This document shows, in pieces, positions 44,562-51,023 of a stretch of DNA of 64,000 nt. The stretch's first letter is position 1; each line of letters opens with the position of its first letter. A program made the position numbers and the translations under genes. The stretch lies in contig NC_009667.1 of NCBI RefSeq assembly GCF_000017405.1, forward strand, positions 1,970,001-2,034,000. Direction: 5' to 3'. The stretch comes from Brucella anthropi ATCC 49188. Lineage in GTDB: Bacteria > Pseudomonadota > Alphaproteobacteria > Rhizobiales > Rhizobiaceae. The notes below the pieces were generated by a model. The model was not told the origin of the DNA. It worked only from the letters and a program-made list of their open reading frames with translations, and did no database searches.

Positions 44562-44675
44562 CTAGAACAGCGCCTTAACGACGTCGGCCCAGCTCATATC
44601 CGCACCGAGAACCATTGCGGCTGCAACGAGGCCGGCGCCGAGAAAGGTGAGGGTGGTTCTTGTTTCGCTTGTCAT
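44562..44675 (-). CDS. Small membrane protein (37 residues)
   Basis: An ATG at 44675 opens a 37-codon frame with GGGAAG 6 bases upstream. The protein starts MTSETRTTLTFLGAG, has one hydrophobic helix (about residues 9-22), and ends in ADMSWADVVKALF. The polar head, single helix and amphipathic tail look like a real small membrane protein. It lies in an otherwise empty 340-base stretch between sfsA and the DUF2218 gene. I do not recognise a family. Confidence 0.6.
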   Translation of the reverse strand: MTSETRTTLTFLGAGLVAAAMVLGADMSWADVVKALF

Positions 44676-44812
44676 TATTCTTCCCCATCAAATCACTTGT
44701 TCGAAGTTGGGAAGAATTTCGCGGGAGAATTTGCCCGGATTGTGATGCGATAATGGCTATTCCGGGCAATTTGCGGGCTTTTTACAGATAGGGTAAACGC
44801 CCCCCGCTTTTG

Positions 44813-45097
44813 TTACTGTTTTACCCAATTGAAGACGAGTTCCTCGCGGAAAGCGAAGCGGACGACGTGACTTGCCACGACCTCTTCGAGGCGGGCGAGG
44901 TTTTCTTCCGAGGTTTCAACCGTTGTGGTCAGTTTTTCCGCATCGGCATCGAGAATCACGAGACGATTCTCGCCGAGATCGATGGTGCCGTGTTCCGGCG
45001 TGAATTCGACTGCGAATTTGTGCGCCCAATGTTTGCAGAGCTGCTGAAGGTAGCGGCTGGCATGGGCGGTGGGAACGATTGCTGTTGCTTTCGACAT
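44813..45097 (-). CDS. DUF2218 family protein
   Basis: A 94-residue protein with the DUF2218 pattern: HASRYLQQLCKHWAHKFAVEF near the N-terminus, two central strands with VILDADAEKLTTTVE, and a C-terminal HVVRFAFREELVFNW helix. ATG at 45097 with AAGGACAGC upstream; the longer frame lacks a site. The same domain forms the N-terminus of the siderophore-interacting protein at 33 kb, so this stand-alone form may work with a flavin reductase elsewhere. Function unknown. Confidence 0.85.
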   Translation of the reverse strand: MSKATAIVPTAHASRYLQQLCKHWAHKFAVEFTPEHGTIDLGENRLVILDADAEKLTTTVETSEENLARLEEVVASHVVRFAFREELVFNWVKQ

Positions 45098-45200
45098 TAT
45101 GCTGTCCTTTCGAAAAGGTTGCAGCCCGGCGCGTAACAGCATCCTGGCAATTCAGCCAGTAATATTTGCGTCAATTCTAAAGGAAAAGAAAAACCAGCAA

Positions 45201-45275
45201 TGGTACGCCCAAGGGGAATCGAACCCCTGTCTGCGCCGTGAAAGGGCGCTGTCCTAACCGCTAGACGATGGGCGC
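45201..45275 (-). tRNA. tRNA-Glu (UUC), copy 1
   Basis: A complete cloverleaf read on the minus strand: acceptor GCGCCCA with TGGGCGT, D-arm TAGCGGTTAGGAC, anticodon loop CTTTCAC (anticodon TTC), T-arm AGGGGTTCGATTCCCCT, and encoded CCA. 75 bases including CCA. Second in transcription order, downstream of copy 2, but with its own promoter. Confidence 0.98.
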
Positions 45276-45291
45276 CTGCTGGTGTGGGGCG

Positions 45292-45320
45292 CTTATAGTC
45301 AGGAAATTTCTGACATGCAA
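45292..45320 (-). promoter_or_regulatory. tRNA-Glu copy 1 promoter
   Basis: On the minus strand TTGCAT, 17 bases, TATAAG: a near-consensus sigma-70 promoter 16 bases before the mature tRNA 5' end. Confidence 0.8.
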
Positions 45321-45421
45321 GCCCCTTTTTTCACCTGTCTGTGAATAAGTTCAGGTAGCACGAAGCGACGCCAATCAGGCGCTAATGGATTGAATTATAA
45401 GGGAAAAAGAAAAACCAGCAA

Positions 45422-45496
45422 TGGTACGCCCAAGGGGAATCGAACCCCTGTCTGCGCCGTGAAAGGGCGCTGTCCTAACCGCTAGACGATGGGCGC
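45422..45496 (-). tRNA. tRNA-Glu (UUC), copy 2
   Basis: Identical in sequence to the copy 221 bases away, including anticodon TTC and the encoded CCA. The flanks are also duplicated (AAAAACCAGCAA before and GCCTGCTGGTGTG after), so the pair arose by tandem duplication of a unit of about 145 bases within a 221-base period. Confidence 0.98.
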
Positions 45497-45513
45497 CTGC
45501 TGGTGTGAGTGGG

Positions 45514-45542
45514 CTTATATTCAGGAAGGTTCTGACTCGCAA
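45514..45542 (-). promoter_or_regulatory. tRNA-Glu copy 2 promoter
   Basis: On the minus strand TTGCGA, 17 bases, TATAAG, in the same place relative to the tRNA as for copy 1. The two promoters differ at several spacer positions while the -10 is identical. Confidence 0.78.
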
Positions 45543-45642
45543 GCCCCAAAAAACACTTTTCTGAAAAAAATCGAATGTACTGCAAAAATAGGGGAAACTT
45601 CGGCGGGTGGATTCCTTATTTCCTTGAATATAAAGACAAAAG

Positions 45643-45670
45643 AAAAAAGCCGGATCATATGATCCGGCTT
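45643..45670 (-). terminator. Intrinsic terminator of the M15-like lipoprotein gene
   Basis: A perfect palindrome, AAGCCGGATCAT/ATGATCCGGCTT (45647-45670). On the minus strand it is followed by TTTTTCTTTTG, a good U-tract. It lies 27 bases after the gene's stop. Confidence 0.92.
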
Positions 45671-45696
45671 CCGTGTATCCCTGGGACGCCTCTTTT

Positions 45697-46962
45697 TTAG
45701 CCCTTGCAGCGCCAGTTCCAGTCGCGTTCCGGCCCAACGTCGACGTGAACCGAAGTCGTGTGGCAATAGGTGCCGACGCCGCCACGTCCCGACATGGACC
45801 GGGCGAAGCGAGCGACTTCCCACTTGGAAACGCCGTCGATCTGAATATCTGCGGCTGCACAGATCATATGGAGCGATTTGCGGGCACCATTGACCTTGCG
45901 GTTATAGGACGGGCTGCGATAGCCCGATGTTACCATTACCGGACGGCGGAAATGCCGCTCCATGGTTTTCAGCATGGATACGAGTTGCGGTTTTAGACAG
46001 GCAACATCCACGGTCTGTCTTTGTACTTTCAGGCCATTGGGCGCAAGGCGGGCAAGACCCGGAGCCGAAGCAAGTGTTACGCTCGCAAATTCATCATCTT
46101 CGTTCGCGTCAATATCGCTATCGTCATAAAGACTGTTGCGATGCTTGATTTCAACGCCGCCATTGGGGCGCACGCCCGGCAGCGAATAATTGTATTCATG
46201 CTTCGCAGATGGCGAAACCGGTTTGGCGACAGCAAGCTTCTTGTTTTCGGTTCTGTCTGAGCGTTTTCCGGTCGATTCGTCCGAGAAAAGTCGTGATATG
46301 CTGCCTTGCGAAGCCGTTGGGCGCTGCGGCGAGGTGTAAGCGCTCTTCGTGGAGCCGAACAATGAAGCGACCTGAACGGGCTTTTCAGCTTCGGCAGGTT
46401 TTGCCGCTGTGCTTTGCTGTGTTTCTGCAGCTTCGGCAGGCTTTTCGTCCTTTGCCGGTTCCTGCTGCTTTTTCGCGGTTTCAGCTGGAGCGGCTGCCGC
46501 AGGTTGTTCTGCGGCTTGCGCAGGTTCAGGTTCAGCGGGCTTGTTGCCACCGAACATGCCGAAAAGCGATGAACTCTTCGGCTGCTGCGGGGCGAGGGCT
46601 GCTACCTGTGCCGGCTGTTGTTCCGTGGCAGTTGCAGTCTCGACCGGTTTTGCCTGCTCTTTATTATTGGTGTTTGTCGCTTCAGCCGCTGTGGCGGGTT
46701 TAGTTTCGCCCGGCTTGGCTTCGGCCTTTTTCTCTTCTGTTGACGGAGTTGCAGCCGTCGCTTCTGCGGCAGCTGTCTGATCGGCGGCACTTTGCAATGT
46801 GTCCGCAATCATGGAGCCACCGGTTGCAGAGGTCATCTGGAGCGGCTTACCGTCAAGGCCTGTACCGGTTGACGTGCAGGACGTGACAAGAAGCGCAAGC
46901 AAAGCCACGCTACCTGAAAGAAACCTGCCGGTGGTCCGGTGTGTAGAATGCGCAAATTTCAA
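45697..46962 (-). CDS. Lipoprotein with peptidase M15/DUF882-type domain
   Basis: A 421-residue protein. An N-terminal signal with lipobox LLVTSC (Cys about residue 29) is followed by some 200 residues of low-complexity Ala/Glu/Lys/Pro linker, and then a C-terminal domain of the YcbK/peptidase M15A type: VTSGYRSPSYN, SLHMICAAADIQ and SVHVDVGPERDW hold the expected zinc histidines and aspartate. It probably trims or binds peptidoglycan, with the linker reaching from the membrane anchor to the wall. The start is TTG with GGAG 9 bases upstream; no ATG is available. A terminator follows. Confidence 0.87.
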   Translation of the reverse strand: MKFAHSTHRTTGRFLSGSVALLALLVTSCTSTGTGLDGKPLQMTSATGGSMIADTLQSAADQTAAAEATAATPSTEEKKAEAKPGETKPATAAEATNTNNKEQAKPVETATATEQQPAQVAALAPQQPKSSSLFGMFGGNKPAEPEPAQAAEQPAAAAPAETAKKQQEPAKDEKPAEAAETQQSTAAKPAEAEKPVQVASLFGSTKSAYTSPQRPTASQGSISRLFSDESTGKRSDRTENKKLAVAKPVSPSAKHEYNYSLPGVRPNGGVEIKHRNSLYDDSDIDANEDDEFASVTLASAPGLARLAPNGLKVQRQTVDVACLKPQLVSMLKTMERHFRRPVMVTSGYRSPSYNRKVNGARKSLHMICAAADIQIDGVSKWEVARFARSMSGRGGVGTYCHTTSVHVDVGPERDWNWRCKG

Positions 46963-47527
46963 CAGTCTGCTCCAGCTCGATTTCCCTGACCAGTTTGGCG
47001 ACCCGAATCCATTCGAGCCTACCTGGTTTCGGGAGATCGGCTCTCCCGTGCGAGGCTGACATCATCCCTGATGGCTATCGTCCCCACAGCTCCCGACTGT
47101 TCGTGCCGGGAAAGAAATTCAGAAATATCAGCGTGTTATGATGGTCACTTCAGAGTTATGACTGTCATTTCGCTGTATTGGACAAATCACCTGATTGGCA
47201 ATTGGTTACCAATTTTTAAGTTTTTTAATCGCCGAGCGCAACTATTGATGCGCATTTAGAGTTAAAAGACTTCGCGGTCCGTGCGGAATATTCGCTAATA
47301 ACGAAATATTACTTTATGTAACCATTGGTTACATTCGCTGTTCCTATCCGTCGCGCACGATAGTCTGCGAGCCCTGATCCGGCTTCACGGCAAGGCGAAT
47401 TTCCGATTTACATCACTCACTTGTTGACAGGGTGCCTCGACTTGGTGCTATCCCTTCGCAATTGCTTTATCTTTGTCTGGTGTTGTGGCCAACAGCACCT
47501 TATGCGGCATTAACCGGGAACAGAAAC
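46963..47527. promoter_or_regulatory. AT-rich regulatory region with two related palindromes
   Basis: A 565-base gene-free stretch, clearly AT-richer than its surroundings between about 47150 and 47340. It holds AATTGGTTACCAATT (47200-47214) and the 19-base perfect palindrome ATGTAACCATTGGTTACAT (47316-47334). Both contain TTGGTTAC, and their centres are about 118 bases apart. It separates the divergent M15-like lipoprotein gene from the small lipoprotein gene. No protein or RNA gene could be defined. Two related sites suggest cooperative binding of a dimeric regulator; which one is unknown. Confidence 0.5.
47424..47451 (+). promoter_or_regulatory. Promoter of small lipoprotein gene
   Basis: TTGACA (47424-47429), 16-base spacer, TGCTAT (47446-47451). 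A consensus -35 and a fair -10, leaving a leader of about 70 bases before the ATG at 47528. Confidence 0.65.
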
Positions 47528-47875
47528 ATGACCAATCGCACGCGGCAGATCGCCAATCTTTTGCTGGCAGCAACGGCGGCGGCGATGCTCACGGCATGCG
47601 CGGGCGGAAAAGAGTTTCAGGGTACGCCGCAGGAAGGTGCTTCGCGCACCGGTGTTTTCCCCACATTCGGCCATATGCCGAAGGCTGCGACCACGCAGAT
47701 CACCGCAGAAGAAAAGCAGCAGCTTACAGCCAAGCTTGATGCCGACCGCACGCGTCTGGCGGCATCCAGAGGCACCGGCGCCGGCTTCACGCCCGCCGAG
47801 GCTGCGAGCTTGCGTCAGCAGGCGCAGCAGGAAACGGACGCCACCCTGAAACAGATCGAAAGCGGGGAAGAGTAA
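47528..47875 (+). CDS. Small lipoprotein, function unknown
   Basis: A 115-residue lipoprotein: signal segment with lipobox MLTAC (Cys at about residue 24), then a polar, largely helical region, with TAEEKQQLTAKLDADRTRLA and a Gln/Glu-rich C-terminal helix. The ATG has GGGAACA upstream; a longer upstream frame overlaps the promoter. I do not recognise a family with certainty. It is followed by a dispersed repeat. Confidence 0.78.
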   Translation: MTNRTRQIANLLLAATAAAMLTACAGGKEFQGTPQEGASRTGVFPTFGHMPKAATTQITAEEKQQLTAKLDADRTRLAASRGTGAGFTPAEAASLRQQAQQETDATLKQIESGEE

Positions 47876-47895
47876 ATCCTCTTCCTTGGTTTTTG

Positions 47896-47944
47896 GCGCG
47901 CATCTTATCCGAAATCCGTTTCACACTTTTCGGGATGTGCTCTA
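47896..47944. repeat. Dispersed palindromic repeat
   Basis: GCGCGCATCTTATCCGAAAT then GTTTCACACTTTTCGGGATG and TGCTCTA: the same orientation as the copy at 39.7 kb, sharing GTTTCACACTTTTCGGGATG exactly. Located between the small lipoprotein and aminotransferase genes. Confidence 0.75.
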
Positions 47945-48063
47945 AAGACGAAATCCGCGTCCTTTGACGCGGCAACACGTCTCGACCCGATTCGAGAACA
48001 GGTGTATAGCTCCATTGCGGCGCATACGCGCCATTACGTTCAACCCTCCACTGGAACAGGATC

Positions 48064-49287
48064 ATGTCGGAAGAATTCCATAAAGTCCGTCGTCTGCCCC
48101 CTTATGTCTTTGAACAGGTCAACCGTCTGAAGGCATCGGCGCGAGCGGCGGGTGCCGACATCATCGATCTGGGCATGGGGAATCCCGATCTGCCGACCCC
48201 GCAGAACATCGTCGACAAGCTGTGTGAGGCCGTGCAGGATCCGCGCGCGCATCGTTATTCCTCATCCAAGGGGATTCCGGGGCTGCGTCGCGCGCAGGCA
48301 CAATATTATGCGCGCCGCTTCGGTGTGAAGCTCAATCCCGATACGCAGGTCGTTGCCACGCTCGGTTCCAAGGAAGGTTTCGCCAATATGGCGCAGGCCA
48401 TCACCGCGCCGGGCGATGTGGTTCTGTGCCCCGATCCGACCTATCCGATTCACTCCTTCGGCTTCATCATGTCGGGCGGGGTGATCCGTTCAGTTCAGGC
48501 CAAGCCGGATGATACCTTCATTCCGACGCTTGAGCGCGGCGTGAAGCATTCGATCCCGAAGCCGATCGCATTGATCCTGAATTTCCCGTCCAACCCGACG
48601 GCCTATGTAGCAACGCTTGATTTCTACAAGGATGTCGTCGCATTTGCCCGCAAGCATGACATCGTCATCCTGTCGGACCTTGCCTATTCGGAAATCTACT
48701 TCGATGGCAATCCGCCGCCATCGGTGCTGGAAGTGCCGGGCGCCATGGATGTGGCGGTGGAGTTCACTTCCATGTCGAAGACGTTTTCCATGCCGGGCTG
48801 GCGCATGGGGTTTGCGGTTGGCAATGAGCGCCTGATCGCGGCTCTTACCCGCGTGAAGTCCTATCTCGACTATGGTGCGTTCACACCAATCCAGGTTGCC
48901 GCGACGGCAGCGCTGAATGGTGACGGTTCGGACATCGCCTATGTGCGCAATGTCTATAAACAGCGCCGCGATGTGCTGGTCGAAAGCTTCGGTCGGGCGG
49001 GCTGGGATGTTCCGCCGCCAGCGGCAACCATGTTCGCCTGGGTTCCGATCCCTGAACGCTTCCGTCCACTGGGTTCACTCGAATTTTCCAAGCTTCTGGT
49101 CGAGCAGGCCGATGTGGCCGTTGCGCCGGGCATTGGTTTTGGCGAACACGGCGACGATTATGTGCGTATCGCGCTGGTCGAGAACGAACATCGCATTCGT
49201 CAGGCAGCGCGCAACATCAAGCGGTTCCTCTCCACCAAGGATGAGAACCTGCAGAATGTGATACCGCTCGAAGGTCGTCGCGGATAA
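48064..49287 (+). CDS. PLP-dependent aminotransferase (AlaC/LL-DAP aminotransferase-like)
   Basis: A 407-residue class I/II aminotransferase. DLGMGNPDLPTP, GSKEGFANM, NFPSNPTAYVA, and the PLP lysine in SMSKTFSMPGWRMGF mark the AlaC/DapL-like subgroup. In alphaproteobacteria such genes stand directly before hom, as here (80-base gap). Likely glutamate-pyruvate transamination or a related amino-acid role; LL-diaminopimelate activity is the common automatic name but is uncertain, because a DapD/E/C route is normal for these bacteria. Confidence 0.88.
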   Translation: MSEEFHKVRRLPPYVFEQVNRLKASARAAGADIIDLGMGNPDLPTPQNIVDKLCEAVQDPRAHRYSSSKGIPGLRRAQAQYYARRFGVKLNPDTQVVATLGSKEGFANMAQAITAPGDVVLCPDPTYPIHSFGFIMSGGVIRSVQAKPDDTFIPTLERGVKHSIPKPIALILNFPSNPTAYVATLDFYKDVVAFARKHDIVILSDLAYSEIYFDGNPPPSVLEVPGAMDVAVEFTSMSKTFSMPGWRMGFAVGNERLIAALTRVKSYLDYGAFTPIQVAATAALNGDGSDIAYVRNVYKQRRDVLVESFGRAGWDVPPPAATMFAWVPIPERFRPLGSLEFSKLLVEQADVAVAPGIGFGEHGDDYVRIALVENEHRIRQAARNIKRFLSTKDENLQNVIPLEGRRG

Positions 49288-49367
49288 TATTTCAAAAGGC
49301 TACGGGCAGCATCATGCAGCCCGTGGCATCCCACCCGATAAGCCACTCCATACAGAAGGTCGATATA

Positions 49368-50687
49368 ATGAGTGATGCATTACGGATCGGCGTTGCCGGG
49401 CTCGGCACCGTTGGTGCTTCGGTGTTGCGTATCCTGCGTGACAAGTCCGAAATGCTCACGCGCCAGTGCGGCAAGCCTGTAACGGTTACGGCGGTCAGCG
49501 CCCGCGACCGCACGCGGGACCGCGGTATCGATCTTTCCGGTATTGCCTGGTTCGACGATCCGGTGGAACTGGCCAAATCTGCCGATATCGACGTTTTCGT
49601 CGAGCTGATCGGTGGCGAGGACGGTCCGGCCAAGGCTTCCGTGGAAGCGGCTCTGCGCGCCGGTCGCCATGTCGTGACCGCCAACAAGGCTCTGCTTGCA
49701 CGCCATGGCGTTGCGCTTGCCAAGATCGCTGAAGACAAGGGCGTTCTGCTCAATTTCGAAGCCGCTGTTGCGGGCGGCATTCCGGTCATCAAGGCAATGC
49801 GTGAATCGCTGACCGGCAACACGGTTTCGCGCGTCTATGGCATCATGAACGGCACCTGCAACTACATCCTGACTCGGATGTGGGAAGAGGGGATTTCGTT
49901 TGAAGACTGTCTCAAGGACGCGCAGCGCCTCGGTTATGCCGAAGCTGATCCGACTTTCGACATCGAAGGCAACGATACGGCGCACAAGCTGGCGCTCTTA
50001 ACCAGTCTTGCCTTCGGTACGCAGATCGCTGCCGATGACATCTATCTGGAAGGCATCAGCAATATTTCGCTGGCCGACATTCGCGCCGCCGACGAACTCG
50101 GCTATCGCATCAAGCTTCTGGGCGTCGCGCAGAAGACCGATACGGGCATTGAACAGCGCGTGCACCCGACCATGGTGCCGACCTCGTCGGTCATCGCGCA
50201 GGTTCATGGCGTCACCAACGCCGTGGCAATCGAAACCGATCTTCTGGGCGAGCTTTTGCTGTCCGGTCCCGGAGCGGGCGGCAATGCGACGGCATCTGCC
50301 GTAATCGGTGATGTTGCGGATATCGCCAAGAGCCGTCCGGGCTTCCAGCATGGTCCGGTGTTCGGTACGCCTGCCAAGGCATTGCAGCCTTACAAGCGCG
50401 CCAAGATGCGCAAGCACGCGGGCGGTTACTTCATCCGCCTGACCGTCCTTGACCGCATTGGCGCTTTTGCGGCCATTGCCAAGCGCATGGCTGAAAACGA
50501 TATTTCGCTGGAATCGATCGTCCAGCGTCCACCAATGGATGGCGCAGCCAACGAAGGCATCAAGACGGTCATCCTCGTCACGCATGAGACGACTGAAGCA
50601 GCCGTCAAGAAAGCGCTGGAAGCAATCCTCAAGGACGATCATCTGGTCGATAAACCGCAGATGATCCGCATCGAACGCGCCGGGTGA
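49368..50687 (+). CDS. hom: Homoserine dehydrogenase
   Basis: A 439-residue enzyme making homoserine from aspartate semialdehyde for threonine and methionine synthesis. The N-terminal NAD(P) motif is GVAGLGTVGAS; VTANKALLARHG and NGTCNYILTRM, AEADPTFDIEGNDTAHKL are catalytic-domain signatures. The C-terminal ACT domain (YFIRLTVLDRIGAFAAIAK, from about residue 357) suggests allosteric control by threonine. The ATG at 49368 has AAGGTCG upstream. A stem-loop follows the gene. Confidence 0.96.
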   Translation: MSDALRIGVAGLGTVGASVLRILRDKSEMLTRQCGKPVTVTAVSARDRTRDRGIDLSGIAWFDDPVELAKSADIDVFVELIGGEDGPAKASVEAALRAGRHVVTANKALLARHGVALAKIAEDKGVLLNFEAAVAGGIPVIKAMRESLTGNTVSRVYGIMNGTCNYILTRMWEEGISFEDCLKDAQRLGYAEADPTFDIEGNDTAHKLALLTSLAFGTQIAADDIYLEGISNISLADIRAADELGYRIKLLGVAQKTDTGIEQRVHPTMVPTSSVIAQVHGVTNAVAIETDLLGELLLSGPGAGGNATASAVIGDVADIAKSRPGFQHGPVFGTPAKALQPYKRAKMRKHAGGYFIRLTVLDRIGAFAAIAKRMAENDISLESIVQRPPMDGAANEGIKTVILVTHETTEAAVKKALEAILKDDHLVDKPQMIRIERAG

Positions 50688-50736
50688 GAACCGGCGTGAC
50701 TGCCTCTCTTGCAGGTTGGATTCACCTTTGTTATGA

Positions 50737-50762
50737 AAGCCGGGTCGGATTTGATCCGGCTT
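50737..50762 (+). terminator. Stem-loop after hom
   Basis: AAGCCGGGTC-GGATTT-GATCCGGCTT: a 10-bp stem with one G.T pair, followed by AATTCGTTT. Weak T-tract. It lies between hom and the leader peptide of the ABC-F gene. Confidence 0.6.
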
Positions 50763-50801
50763 AATTCGTTTCAAGAGACAAAACAGGAAAAGGAGGGCTG
50801 T

Positions 50802-50867
50802 ATGATGTATGTGACGCGTCATGATCATCACCGTCAGCACGGCCCCGATTTTGCCCTGCATAAGTAA
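50802..50867 (+). CDS. His-rich leader peptide (21 residues) before ABC-F gene
   Basis: A strong Shine-Dalgarno sequence AAAAGGAGGG lies 4 bases before two consecutive ATGs that open a 21-codon frame. The peptide begins MMYVTRHDHHRQH and ends GPDFALHK; five of its residues are His and two Arg. The stop codon (50865-50867) lies within the loop of hairpin 50853-50879. The quality of the ribosome site far exceeds that of the ABC-F gene 156 bases downstream, which is the pattern of a regulatory leader peptide. It is not related to the E. coli hisL sequence beyond being His-rich. Confidence 0.6.
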   Translation: MMYVTRHDHHRQHGPDFALHK

Positions 50868-50912
50868 CTTGTGCAGGGCGGAAAAAGACTGAAATCACTG
50901 TCTTGTTCTGCC
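50853..50912 (+). promoter_or_regulatory. Candidate translation-coupled attenuator
   Basis: Two hairpins share bases 50877-50879. Hairpin 1 pairs GCCCTGCA (50853-50860) with TGCAGGGC (50872-50879) and encloses the leader stop codon. Hairpin 2 pairs GGCGGAAAAAGAC (50877-50889) with GTCTTGTTCTGCC (50900-50912), 13 positions with one mismatch and one G.U. A ribosome on the leader would open hairpin 1 and allow hairpin 2. A third small stem GCCTT/AAGGC follows at about 50910-50925. No U-tract is seen, so control may be at translation or via Rho. Confidence 0.5.
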
Positions 50913-51023
50913 TTTTCCTGAAGGCGCGGTCGTTGAACCGCTGCCGGACATTCGCCAGCACATCTATTCGTGTCACGGTTTGGAAACCGGGCATTCGTGC
51001 GTGGCAGAATCGGGCTGATTGCC

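Noticed and set aside
45375..45860. An open frame spanning a tRNA-Glu gene and the M15-like gene tail
   Set aside because: It reads through a tRNA and a terminator, and the true gene is in another frame of the same strand.
50802..50867. Leader peptide considered as a histidine-operon leader (hisL)
   Set aside because: No histidine biosynthesis gene follows, and the His codons are interrupted; control of the ABC-F gene is the simpler reading.
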